From Corynebacterium glyciniphilum AJ 3170 (GTDB lineage: Bacteria > Actinomycetota > Actinomycetes > Mycobacteriales > Mycobacteriaceae): a stretch of DNA of 64,000 nt. This document shows positions 43,535 to 52,085 of this stretch, one piece after another. The position numbers and the translations under genes are program-made. Under the pieces are notes generated by a model. That model saw only the letters and a list, made by a program, of their open reading frames with translations, did no database searches and was not told the DNA's origin. The DNA lies in the NCBI RefSeq assembly GCF_007673095.1, contig NZ_VDYZ01000005.1:124001-188000 (forward strand), read 5' to 3'. Numbering within the stretch: the first letter of the stretch is position 1; the number at the start of each line of letters is the position of its first letter.

Positions 43535-45604
43535 CTAGAAGCTGCCGAAGTCGCCTCCACCACCGAAGCCACCCCCGCCTCCGCCACCGCCGCCGAAGCC
43601 TCCGCCGAATCCGCCTCCACCGAAACCGCCGTTTCCGCTGAGAAGCGAACCGAGGAGCATGCCGGCGACGAGGTTTCCGCCGCCTCCGCCTCCGCCGTAG
43701 TAGTTGTTGCGCCGGTTGTAGTCGTCGATGTCCCGGCGAGCCATCTGCGATGCCTGGCGCGCGAGAGCGTTGGCCTGCTGTGCAGCCGTGAATGCCGCAC
43801 GCGGTTTAGTGTCCCGTTGCTTGTGTGCTGCGTCGAGGGCCTGAGCCGCGGATTGGGCGGAGGACCTGGCCTCAACTCCGATCATGCGGCCGCGGGTGTG
43901 GATCGTGTCCTCGACCGCCCGCAGGTGGTTCGTCGCTTCTGCAATGGTGCGGTCCACCATTCCCAACGTACGTTGGTAGTTGTTCTCGGCGCCGCGGGCT
44001 TCATCCAGTTGGATATCGAGCTCACCGTCGGCGTCAAGGAGCTCCGAGTAGGTTCCCAGGGGGTCCCGGTCACCATTCTCCCTGGCCGCGTCGAGTGCGT
44101 TCTTGGCCCGTTCCACTGCCTTACCGAGTTCATCACGGTCGATGTCAGCATTGCTGGCGGCGAGGTGGGTGGCTTCCGTGATCTCCTCGTCGACCTCCTG
44201 GATCAGCGAATCGAGGTTCTTCTGTGCTTCCTGGAGCTGTGATTCAGCATGTTCGACCGCTGACAACTGGCTGTCGGCCTGACTGATGGCCAGGTGCGCG
44301 GCACTGGCGGCGTCAATGAGTTCACCTTGCTGGCCAGCAGGCAGGTTCAGCAGTTCACGGGCGCGGGAGATAGCCTGCTCTGCTTCAGTGATTTCGGCTT
44401 CAGCAATGTCCGGGTTGTCAGAGACGGATTCCAGGAGCTCGGGTTCCACCTTGCTGGCCAGATTCTCCAGGATCTCGCGGGACCGCGGGATACGGGAGCG
44501 CAGCTCCACCGTCTGCTGGAAGAACTTGTCGACGATTTCAGGAGCGTCGATCAGCTTTTCGCGCAGAGTGGCGAACCGTTCGGCCTGATCCCGCAGATTC
44601 TGTTCCGCCGTCCCGCAGGAGGAGATCATGTCGATCAACTGTGCGCGTTCCTCGTGCTCGCCGCTGACCAGACCATTCTGCAGACGCTGGTGGGTGTCAT
44701 AAGCCTTCGCCAACGCCTTCTTTGACACGTCAAGGGCCTTGCGGAGGTCCCGGGTCCGTTCTTCCCCGAATTCTGCCTCGGCGGTATCGAGTTCCTGGTG
44801 GCCCTTGCGAATCGATTCGTCCGTGCTGTGCAGCTCCTCGCTAGCCAGTGTGCGCAGCACATGGGTGGGCTGTTGGGAGAGGTCCTCAGTGTTTTCCGGT
44901 GTAATGGTGCGGGCGGACTCGAGCTGCTCTGCCTCGTTCTCCCGCTTCTTCTTCCGTGTGTACCAGATCGCGCCACCTGCGCCGCCGACGACGACGATTG
45001 CTGCGGCACCACCCCAGGCATATGTGGAAGCCGGGGTGACGTCGGCTACGACATCGGCGATCGCCTGACCGCCTGGTGCCCATCCGTCCCCCATATTGTC
45101 GCGGATTGCTGTGTTGACATCTTCGGTGATGTTATCGGGGACTCTGTTCCCCGGTGACGTAGCGAAGCTGCTTTCAGCCGTGTCGATAACGACAACGAGC
45201 GTGTCATTGGCTGGTTGTTGTTCACGCAGTTCTGCCGCATACGCGTCTAGCTCTGTCGGAGCATTGTCCGTATACACCAGGTACGCCTTCACCCCTGTCT
45301 CCGACGGCCCCTCGGCCAGCGTCTCCTCGATGGAGCTGCGCTCGGAGTCCGACAGCACGCCTGCCTGGTCGACAACCTGGGAATCCAGGGTGATGTCGGT
45401 GGCGGAACCGGTGTCTGTCGCCGCCCCCTGTGCGAGGACGGTGGCATCAGCGGCAGCGGGTGAGGGATCCGCGGCTGCCGTCCCGAACCCCAGAGCGGCG
45501 CCGGCCCCGACGCCGAGACCAGCCACCCCGGCGACGGCGACGGAGGCGGCGAACCGTCGGAGTCGGATACTGGAGGCGGGCCTGGGGTGATTCGCAGCAT
45601 ACAT
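43535..45604 (-). CDS. TPM-domain membrane protein with long coiled coil and Gly-rich tail
   Basis: The 689-residue protein starts with a signal or anchor helix (about 20-45), then a TPM domain. The TPM domain (VVDQAGVLSDSERSSIEETL to RDNMGDGWAPGG, about 75-190) is a fold linked to membrane-complex assembly and acid phosphatase activity. A membrane helix (about 200-220) follows, then a roughly 400-residue helical coiled-coil region and a tail of Gly and Phe with Tyr-rich repeats (GGFGGG type). The closest layout I know is M. tuberculosis Rv2345, also next to dgt and dnaG. ATG 45604 is chosen because TATTGT ends 7 nt before it. Confidence 0.8.
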   Translation of the reverse strand: MYAANHPRPASSIRLRRFAASVAVAGVAGLGVGAGAALGFGTAAADPSPAAADATVLAQGAATDTGSATDITLDSQVVDQAGVLSDSERSSIEETLAEGPSETGVKAYLVYTDNAPTELDAYAAELREQQPANDTLVVVIDTAESSFATSPGNRVPDNITEDVNTAIRDNMGDGWAPGGQAIADVVADVTPASTYAWGGAAAIVVVGGAGGAIWYTRKKKRENEAEQLESARTITPENTEDLSQQPTHVLRTLASEELHSTDESIRKGHQELDTAEAEFGEERTRDLRKALDVSKKALAKAYDTHQRLQNGLVSGEHEERAQLIDMISSCGTAEQNLRDQAERFATLREKLIDAPEIVDKFFQQTVELRSRIPRSREILENLASKVEPELLESVSDNPDIAEAEITEAEQAISRARELLNLPAGQQGELIDAASAAHLAISQADSQLSAVEHAESQLQEAQKNLDSLIQEVDEEITEATHLAASNADIDRDELGKAVERAKNALDAARENGDRDPLGTYSELLDADGELDIQLDEARGAENNYQRTLGMVDRTIAEATNHLRAVEDTIHTRGRMIGVEARSSAQSAAQALDAAHKQRDTKPRAAFTAAQQANALARQASQMARRDIDDYNRRNNYYGGGGGGGNLVAGMLLGSLLSGNGGFGGGGFGGGFGGGGGGGGGFGGGGDFGSF

Positions 45605-45611
45605 GCATCCC

Positions 45612-45617
45612 ACAATA
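45612..45617 (-). promoter_or_regulatory. -10 hexamer TATTGT for the TPM gene
   Basis: On the minus strand TATTGT, 7 nt, then ATG 45604. It is 24 bp from the opposing -10 at 45642. Confidence 0.55.
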
Positions 45618-45641
45618 ACGAAATCCCCGAACTCGGGTGCG

Positions 45642-45647
45642 TAGTCT
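45642..45647 (+). promoter_or_regulatory. -10 hexamer TAGTCT for the DUF218 gene
   Basis: TAGTCT, 7 nt, then ATG 45655; back to back with the TPM promoter, so the two must share -35 space. Confidence 0.55.
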
Positions 45648-45654
45648 TAGTCGC

Positions 45655-46323
45655 ATGAACGGCAGAACCATCGGCAGCACCGCGGGACGAACGGTCGGTG
45701 CGGGTATTCGTGGACTGATCTACATGATCATCGGCACCGTCGTCATCGGCCTCGTCATCACTCTCGCCACCGCAGCGCACGTCTGGGCCTACGCCCGCCA
45801 GGACGACCGCGCCGGCGCAGACACCATCCTGGTGCTGGGCGCTGCCCAGTACAACGGCACGCCGTCACAGTGGTTCGCCGCGCGCCTTGATCATGCGGCG
45901 GAGCTCTACGAAGAGGGTGTGTCCTCACACATCACCACCATCGGCGGAAAACTCGAGGGGGACACCTACACCGAGGCCGAGGCAGGTGCGACCTACCTGC
46001 GGGACAAAGGGGTTCCCGATGAGGCGATCACCGAGGTCAACGAGGGGATGGACACGCTCGGCTCGGCTGAGGCGTTTGCGCCGGTGGCTCAAGACAACGG
46101 TTGGGACCGGGTTCTCGTCGTCACGGATCCCAACCATTCTCTACGTGCGACGAATATGGTCGGTGACCAGGGCGTGGATGCACACGCCTCGCCGACGAGA
46201 CAGGGGCCGGCGGTGTCGAGCCGGAAGGAACAACTGGACGCCATCATCCATGAAACCGGCGGCCTGCTGTACTACCGTGCGACCGAGGAAGGCGGCGGTG
46301 ACTACACCGTCGACGAGAGCTAG
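45655..46323 (+). CDS. YdcF/SanA-type DUF218 membrane-anchored protein
   Basis: The 222-residue protein has one N-terminal membrane helix (GLIYMIIGTVVIGLVITLA, about 20-38). A DUF218 domain follows, with ILVLGAAQYNGTPSQWFAARLDHA, HITTIGGKLEGDTYTEAEAG and VLVVTDPNHSLRA. DUF218 proteins act in envelope biogenesis (SanA, ElyC) or bind nucleotide-like ligands (YdcF). The domain faces outside. It is 15 nt upstream of dgt in the same direction, suggesting an operon. Confidence 0.85.
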   Translation: MNGRTIGSTAGRTVGAGIRGLIYMIIGTVVIGLVITLATAAHVWAYARQDDRAGADTILVLGAAQYNGTPSQWFAARLDHAAELYEEGVSSHITTIGGKLEGDTYTEAEAGATYLRDKGVPDEAITEVNEGMDTLGSAEAFAPVAQDNGWDRVLVVTDPNHSLRATNMVGDQGVDAHASPTRQGPAVSSRKEQLDAIIHETGGLLYYRATEEGGGDYTVDES

Positions 46324-46338
46324 AGGAGACAGATCACG

Positions 46339-47643
46339 GTGCAACGGTACGGCTACACCGCCCACGACCTGGAGCGCGTCGTCGGCGTGCCCGGGAAAGC
46401 ACTCGGCGTCGACGGTGCGGTGCCCGACGCCCGCGACGACTTCGACCGGGACCGCGCCCGGGTGCTCCACAGTGCGGCACTGCGCCGTCTCGCCGACAAG
46501 ACCCAGGTTGTCGGACCTGGTTCGGGCGACACCCCACGTACCCGCCTGACCCACTCCCTCGAGGTCGGACAGATCTCCCGAGGCATCGGCAAGACGCTCG
46601 GCGTGGACCCGGACCTGGCCGATCTCGCCGGTCTGACCCACGACATCGGGCACCCGCCGTACGGGCACAACGGCGAGCGCGCCTTGAACGAAGCAGCAGC
46701 GTCGTGCGGAGGTTTCGAAGGGAATGCGCAGACGCTTCGGATCCTGGTGCGGCTCGAACCGAAGACTGTCGGCCCGGACGGCCAGAGTTACGGACTCAAC
46801 CTGACCCGGGCATCCCTCGACGCGGCCTGCAAGTACCCGTGGGGGCCGACGGCACCCGACGGTACGGCCCGTACGAAGTACTCCTGTTACGCCGACGACC
46901 TGGACATCCTCTCGTGGATACGGGACGGTGCACCGGACGGGCGTAAATGCCTCGAGGCGCAGATCATGGACTGGTCGGATGACGTCGCCTACTCGGTCCA
47001 CGACGTCGAGGACGGCATCGTCTCCGGGCGGATCAGCATGAACGTGCTGTGGGACCTCGTGGAGCTCGCGACACTGGCGGAGAAGGGCGCCCGCGCTTTC
47101 GGCGGCGACCCGGAGGAACTGCTCGACGCCGCGGACCGGCTCCGACGGATGCCTCCGGTCGCCCGCGCAGCAGACTTCCACGGCACTCTCCAGGACCTTG
47201 CCGCGCTGAAAGGGTTGACCAGCGAACTGGTCAGTCGTTTCGTCACCGCGTCAGTCACCGCCACCCGCGAATCGCATCTCAACCCGTCCAGTGAGGGCGA
47301 CCGACGGGTCCCCCTGGGACGTTATGCCGCTGACCTGGTCATTCCCGCAGAGGTGAAGGCAGAGGTGGTACTGCTGAAGTCACTGGCCGTGCTCTACGTG
47401 ATGGACGAGCACCGCCACCTCGCGGGCCAGGAACGTCAGCGGGACCGGATCTTCCGCGTCACGAACTATCTTGCCCAGGGTGCACCGGGCAGCCTCGACC
47501 TGCTGTTCCGACCGTGGTGGGAGGCGGCCACGACGGACTCCGGGAGGATGCGGGTGGTGATTGACCAGGTGGCGTCCCTGACGGAGGCACGTCTCGAACG
47601 ACTGGACCGTTCGGCCTCGGCCATCAGCGCGGCCTGGGGCTGA
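46339..47643 (+). CDS. dgt: Deoxyguanosinetriphosphate triphosphohydrolase-like protein
   Basis: The 434-residue HD-domain enzyme hydrolyses dNTPs to deoxynucleosides and triphosphate. The metal-binding HD motif is in LTHDIGHPPYGHNGE (about 95-109), after LTHSLEVGQISRGIG which supplies another His, and the later Asp lies in MDWSDDVAYSVHDVEDG. It is the standard actinobacterial dgt found beside dnaG. The start is GTG 46339, with GAGGAG about 10 nt upstream. Confidence 0.93.
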   Translation: MQRYGYTAHDLERVVGVPGKALGVDGAVPDARDDFDRDRARVLHSAALRRLADKTQVVGPGSGDTPRTRLTHSLEVGQISRGIGKTLGVDPDLADLAGLTHDIGHPPYGHNGERALNEAAASCGGFEGNAQTLRILVRLEPKTVGPDGQSYGLNLTRASLDAACKYPWGPTAPDGTARTKYSCYADDLDILSWIRDGAPDGRKCLEAQIMDWSDDVAYSVHDVEDGIVSGRISMNVLWDLVELATLAEKGARAFGGDPEELLDAADRLRRMPPVARAADFHGTLQDLAALKGLTSELVSRFVTASVTATRESHLNPSSEGDRRVPLGRYAADLVIPAEVKAEVVLLKSLAVLYVMDEHRHLAGQERQRDRIFRVTNYLAQGAPGSLDLLFRPWWEAATTDSGRMRVVIDQVASLTEARLERLDRSASAISAAWG

Positions 47644-47656
47644 CTGTGTCGACCGC

Positions 47657-48073
47657 TCAGTCCTCGGCGTCGGGGATGGAGCAGAAGGATTCGTAGTGGT
47701 CCGCGGTGTAGTACCAGACATCCGGATCGGTGTCGGTTCCGCCACCGACGACGATCCGGCGCGCTCCACGGTGGTCCAGCCCCGGTGTCGAGACGGTGTA
47801 TTCCCGGTAGTAGCTGCCGGGCTCTTCAGGAAGCCGTCCTTCGTAGTTACCGAAGTGCTTACCGTCATGGTCAGGATGGTCGAAGTCACCGTCACCGAGA
47901 ATGGAGTCGATGACGTCGTCCGCCTGCCCCGGGAGCGACGCGACGGAGCAGGTGTCCCCGGTAGTGCCGGGGTCGTCGTCACCGGTGACGGCATCGAACC
48001 CGAAGTACCCTGCGACGAGGATGATCGCCGCGCCGGCTGCTCCACCGGCCAGTCTGTTGTTCCGAGTGCTCAC
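47657..48073 (-). CDS. Secreted/anchored guanyl-specific ribonuclease (RNase Sa family)
   Basis: The 138-residue protein has a short basic start and a hydrophobic segment (about 9-28), then a domain that aligns with RNase Sa along its whole length. The three catalytic residues of RNase Sa are kept: Glu in YYREYTV, Arg in HRGARRIVV and His in DHYESF. Two Cys residues are placed for a disulfide. It should cut RNA after guanosine outside the cell. No barstar-like inhibitor gene is adjacent. GTG 48073 is the only plausible start. It lies between dgt and the GMC oxidoreductase gene, which run in opposite directions. Confidence 0.85.
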   Translation of the reverse strand: MSTRNNRLAGGAAGAAIILVAGYFGFDAVTGDDDPGTTGDTCSVASLPGQADDVIDSILGDGDFDHPDHDGKHFGNYEGRLPEEPGSYYREYTVSTPGLDHRGARRIVVGGGTDTDPDVWYYTADHYESFCSIPDAED

Positions 48074-48098
48074 AGCACGTCAGTACATCACACGCCGC

Positions 48099-49913
48099 CT
48101 AGATCTTCACGTGCGGCGTCACCGCGGAAGTTGCCTCCGGCTCGACCCTCGGCACCGTGTTCGACCGGCTGGAGGATACCGGGGTGATCGGCAGCCGCAG
48201 CGCGGCGGGGGCGTTGTCCGGGACGACAGGCTGGTCGGGGCGGACCGGTGCGACACGCTGGTAGGACTTCACCGACTCCCGCTGTGCCGGGCGGGGATCA
48301 CTGTCGCCCTTGTTGGGCCAGAGCGCCGCCGCCCGCTCGGCATTCGCCGAGATCGACAGTGACGGATTGACCCCCGGGTTCGCCGTGACCGACGCCCCGT
48401 CGGTGACGAACATCGACGGGTACCCCCACACCCGGTGGTAGGGGTCGACGACACCGTGTTCAGGTGAGTCGGCGATGGTGCAGCCGCCGAGGAAGTGCGC
48501 GGTCAGGGGGATGTTGAAGACCTCTGACCACACGCCACCGGCCACGGCCTTGGGGAAGTGCGCCGCGCCACGGCGGGTGGCGTCATTACCCTCGGGAATC
48601 CAGGTCGGGTTCGGATCGCCTTCCCCCTGCCTGCTGGTGAGGAACCGGAGGGGGCCGAAGGATTTCAGACTCGTCGTCAGGGAGTTGTCCCGCGCCTGCA
48701 TGACCAGGTTGATCATCGTCCGCTCCGACCAGCCGCGCAGGTCCAGGACCAGTTTGACCGCCGACGGGTTCTTCGCCAGCTGGCGGAGGAACTCGACCCA
48801 CCGTGGCCATTTCGTGTCGCCGTCGGTCACCAGTGTCTGGAGCAGGCCCATCGCATTGGAGCCCTTGCCGTACCGTACGGGCTCGATGTGGGTGTCCGGG
48901 GCAGGCCAGTAACTCGAGGTGATCGCCACACCGCGGGAGAAGTCGTGGTCGGGGTCGGGCCTGTCCAACCCGACGCCGAGGAGCGCCTCCGAGTTGGTCC
49001 GGGTGAGTTGTCCGAGATGATCGGAGATCATGGGCAGGGTGCCGTCCTCCTTCCCACGGTGCAGCAGGTTCTGCGTGCCCCAGGTGCCTGCCGCCATGAC
49101 CACGTAGTCGCTGGTGAATGTCCGACGCTTCTTCCTGCCGAAGAACGGTGCGGTGGTTTCGGTGGTGACCGTCCAACCCGTGTCCTCGTCCGCACCGACC
49201 TTGGTGATGCCGGTGACGGTGGACCGGTCGTGGACCGTCGCGCCTGCCTGTTCAGCGAGATAGAGGTAGTTCTTCAACAGCGTGTTCTTTGCGCCGTGCC
49301 GGCAACCGGTCATGCACTCCCCGCACTCAGTGCACGCGGTACGGTCCGGCCCGACTCCGCCGAAGTAGGGGTCTGCGACGGTTTCGCCTTCGTCGCCCTC
49401 CAGTCCGACCTTCTTGCCGAAGAAGACCCCGACCGGGGTCATCCGGAATGTGTCACCGACCCCCATCTCGTCGGCGACCTTCTTCGACAGGCGGTCGGCC
49501 GGGGTGACCGTCGGGTTCGTCACCACTCCGAGCATCCGCCGGGCCTGGTCGTAGTAGGGGGAGAGCTCGTCTTCCCAGTCGGTGATGTGGTCCCAGGCAG
49601 AGCTGTGGAAGTAGTCATCACCAGGTTTGTAGAGGGTGTTGGCGTAGTTCAGTGAACCGCCGCCGACACCGGCACCTGCGAGGATCATGGCGTCCTTCAG
49701 CAGGTGGACCCGCTGGATGCCGTAGAGGCCGAGCTTCGGTGCCCAGAGGAATTCCTTGAGATGCCAGCTGTTCTTGGCGAACTCGTGGTCGGCGAAACGG
49801 CGACCAGCCTCGATGATGCCGACCTTGTAGCCCTTCTCGGTCAGACGCAGGGCGGTCACGGATCCGCCGAACCCGGACCCGACGATCAGGACGTCATAGT
49901 GGGTGTTACTCAT
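48099..49913 (-). CDS. GMC oxidoreductase (cholesterol oxidase-like)
   Basis: The 604-residue FAD enzyme has the N-terminal dinucleotide motif LIVGSGFGGSVTALRL (residues 9-24), ILAGAGVGGGSLNYAN, and the C-terminal GMC segment TDGASVTANPGVNPSLSISA. A CTECGECMTGCRHG stretch (Cys spacing 2-2-3) is the ferredoxin-like element found in ChoD-type actinobacterial enzymes. It oxidises an alcohol, possibly a sterol or other lipid; the substrate is not proven. GGAGAG precedes ATG 49913, and the gene is divergent from dnaG. The last 55 residues are a disordered tail. Confidence 0.85.
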   Translation of the reverse strand: MSNTHYDVLIVGSGFGGSVTALRLTEKGYKVGIIEAGRRFADHEFAKNSWHLKEFLWAPKLGLYGIQRVHLLKDAMILAGAGVGGGSLNYANTLYKPGDDYFHSSAWDHITDWEDELSPYYDQARRMLGVVTNPTVTPADRLSKKVADEMGVGDTFRMTPVGVFFGKKVGLEGDEGETVADPYFGGVGPDRTACTECGECMTGCRHGAKNTLLKNYLYLAEQAGATVHDRSTVTGITKVGADEDTGWTVTTETTAPFFGRKKRRTFTSDYVVMAAGTWGTQNLLHRGKEDGTLPMISDHLGQLTRTNSEALLGVGLDRPDPDHDFSRGVAITSSYWPAPDTHIEPVRYGKGSNAMGLLQTLVTDGDTKWPRWVEFLRQLAKNPSAVKLVLDLRGWSERTMINLVMQARDNSLTTSLKSFGPLRFLTSRQGEGDPNPTWIPEGNDATRRGAAHFPKAVAGGVWSEVFNIPLTAHFLGGCTIADSPEHGVVDPYHRVWGYPSMFVTDGASVTANPGVNPSLSISANAERAAALWPNKGDSDPRPAQRESVKSYQRVAPVRPDQPVVPDNAPAALRLPITPVSSSRSNTVPRVEPEATSAVTPHVKI

Positions 49914-50065
49914 GGTGCACTGCTCTTCTCTCCACGCCGCGGCCCGGTAGTCACTCCGGAACGGCGTGCGGTCGTCGTCGATACTGTTTTGCAACAGATA
50001 GGAGACATCCTAGGACGCGGTGACGGCGAGTTCAGGCGAATCGGGGACTTCGTCGGGACGGTGGC

Positions 50066-50071
50066 TATCAT
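50066..50071 (+). promoter_or_regulatory. -10 hexamer TATCAT, leaderless start of dnaG
   Basis: TATCAT, 7 nt, then ATG 50079; it decides against the ATG at 50070. Confidence 0.6.
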
Positions 50072-50078
50072 GGTCGAC

Positions 50079-52064
50079 ATGGCACGAGGGCGGATTCCGG
50101 ACACCGACATCGCCGCGATCAGGGAGCAGACCCCGATCGAGGAGGTGGTCGGCGAGTATGTCCAGCTCACGCCGGGTGGAGTGGACTCGATGAAAGGGCT
50201 CAGCCCGTTCAAGGACGAGAAGACCCCGTCCTTCCACGTACGGCCGAACAAGGGCTACTTCCACTGTTTCGCCACCGGCGAGGGCGGGGACGTCTTCAGC
50301 TTCCTGATGAAGATGGAACACGTCAGCTTCCCTGAGGCGGTGGAGCAGTGCGCCGAGCGTATCGGATTCCGTATCAACTACGAGGGCGGTGGACCGGTCA
50401 ACCGGGTCGAGCCGGGGACACGGCAGCGGCTCGTGGCGGCGAACCGCGCCGCACACGAGTTCTACATGGAGCGCCTACGCGATCCGGAGGACGCCGGTGC
50501 GGAGACGGCGAGGGCCTTTCTCCGTGACCGGGGGTTCGAAGGCGAGATCGTCGACACGTTCGGGTGCGGGTACGCCCCCGCCGGGTGGGACACCCTGACC
50601 AAGCACCTGCTGCGTCGTGGCTTCGAGTTCAAGGAGCTCGAGGACGCCGGCCTGAGCAGGATGGGGAACCGGGGGCCGATCGACCGGTTCCACCGTCGTC
50701 TCCTGTGGCCGATCCGTTCGGTGGCGGGCGACGTCATCGGGTTCGGTGCGCGCAAACTCTTCGAGGACGACAACCTCGGCAAGTACATGAACACCCCCGA
50801 GACGCTGCTTTACAAGAAGTCGAAGGTGCTGTTCGGGATCGATCTGGCAAAGAAGTCCATCGCATCGGACCACCAGGCGGTGGTGGTCGAGGGCTACACG
50901 GACGTCATGGCGATGCATGCGGCGGGGGTGCCGACCGCCGTGGCGGCCTGCGGGACCGCCTTCGGCGAGGACCACCTGCAGATGCTGCGCCGGTTCATGG
51001 TGGACGACCAGTTCTTCCGCGGCGAGATCATCTACACCTTCGACGGTGACGAAGCTGGTCAGAAGGCCGCACTGCGTGCCTTCGAGGGGGACCAGAAGTT
51101 CACCGGTCGCAGTTACGTCTCCGTCGCCCCGGACGGGATGGACCCCTGTGACGTGCGGATGGAGAAGGGTGACGCCGCGGTACGGGAGATCGTGGCCGAC
51201 CGTATCCCGATGTTCGAGTTTGTGATCCGGACCGTCATCCGCGGCTATGACACCCACCATATCGACGGGCGTGTGGAAGCGATGCGCCGGATCGTCCCGG
51301 TGCTCGCCGGTATCAGGGACGACGCCCTGCGTGACGAGTACGCACGCCAGGCCGCCGGATGGTTGAGCTGGCCTGACCCCACCGAGGTGGTAAGCCAGGT
51401 CCGGGCCGAGGCAGCGAAGGGTCGGCGGGGTAGCCAGGGGCCGGAGCTCAAGGAGGGTGTGGCACGCCTGGCGCGGCGTTCCGCAGAGGCGGAGAAGGCA
51501 GGTGGAGCCTCCGGGTCGAATGTCACCTCGATGCTCAGTCGTCCTGATCCTGCTGACATCCACCTGGAGCCTGCGCGTGAGGTGCTCAAGCTGATGCTGC
51601 AGGAGCCGGAGATGGTCGGGGCAGACGCGGACGGCTTGTTGCCTGACTCCTTCGAGCATCCGACCTATGTCGCGGTGGCGACGGCGATCGCGGCGGCGGG
51701 CGGCGTCGGTTCGGTCGGTTCCGAGGACGGGCACGCCGCTGGGGCAGCGTGGTTGGACGCTGTCAGTTCGGCCACGGATGACGTGATGTGTCGCGCGGTG
51801 ATCAGTGAGTTGGCGGTGGAGGAACCACGGTGCCAGCGAGACCGGCTGGAGTTCTACGCTGGCGCGGTGGTCGCCCGGATGGAGGAACGGTGGGTCGGGA
51901 TGGAGATCGCCGAGCTGAAGTCACGGATGCAGCGTATGCGTCCCGACCAGGGCGGGAGTAAGAAGCAGGAGTACAACAACACCTTCGCTGACCTGATGGC
52001 GTTGGAGAAGTACCGTCGCACCCTTCAGGAACAGGCGCAGAACTACGGCGATCTGCGCGGCTGA
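50079..52064 (+). CDS. dnaG: DNA primase DnaG with degenerate zinc ribbon
   Basis: The 661-residue primase makes RNA primers for replication. The N-terminal CHC2 region is recognisable, but three of the four zinc ligands are replaced: Ser42 for Cys, Lys45 for His and Thr66 for Cys, with only Cys63 kept (GLSPFKDEKTPSF and HCFATGEGGD). The polymerase/Toprim part is normal (VVVEGYTDVMAMH, IYTFDGDEAG, APDGMDPCD), and so is the C-terminal DnaB-binding region. A non-zinc N-terminus may still bind DNA. It lies at the usual actinobacterial position beside dgt. Confidence 0.93.
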   Translation: MARGRIPDTDIAAIREQTPIEEVVGEYVQLTPGGVDSMKGLSPFKDEKTPSFHVRPNKGYFHCFATGEGGDVFSFLMKMEHVSFPEAVEQCAERIGFRINYEGGGPVNRVEPGTRQRLVAANRAAHEFYMERLRDPEDAGAETARAFLRDRGFEGEIVDTFGCGYAPAGWDTLTKHLLRRGFEFKELEDAGLSRMGNRGPIDRFHRRLLWPIRSVAGDVIGFGARKLFEDDNLGKYMNTPETLLYKKSKVLFGIDLAKKSIASDHQAVVVEGYTDVMAMHAAGVPTAVAACGTAFGEDHLQMLRRFMVDDQFFRGEIIYTFDGDEAGQKAALRAFEGDQKFTGRSYVSVAPDGMDPCDVRMEKGDAAVREIVADRIPMFEFVIRTVIRGYDTHHIDGRVEAMRRIVPVLAGIRDDALRDEYARQAAGWLSWPDPTEVVSQVRAEAAKGRRGSQGPELKEGVARLARRSAEAEKAGGASGSNVTSMLSRPDPADIHLEPAREVLKLMLQEPEMVGADADGLLPDSFEHPTYVAVATAIAAAGGVGSVGSEDGHAAGAAWLDAVSSATDDVMCRAVISELAVEEPRCQRDRLEFYAGAVVARMEERWVGMEIAELKSRMQRMRPDQGGSKKQEYNNTFADLMALEKYRRTLQEQAQNYGDLRG

Positions 52065-52085
52065 CCGGACCCGGAGCTCAGGGGC

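Noticed and set aside
45430..45680. Arg-rich small frames around the TPM start
   Set aside because: They are shadows of the signal-peptide region and overlap two confident promoters.
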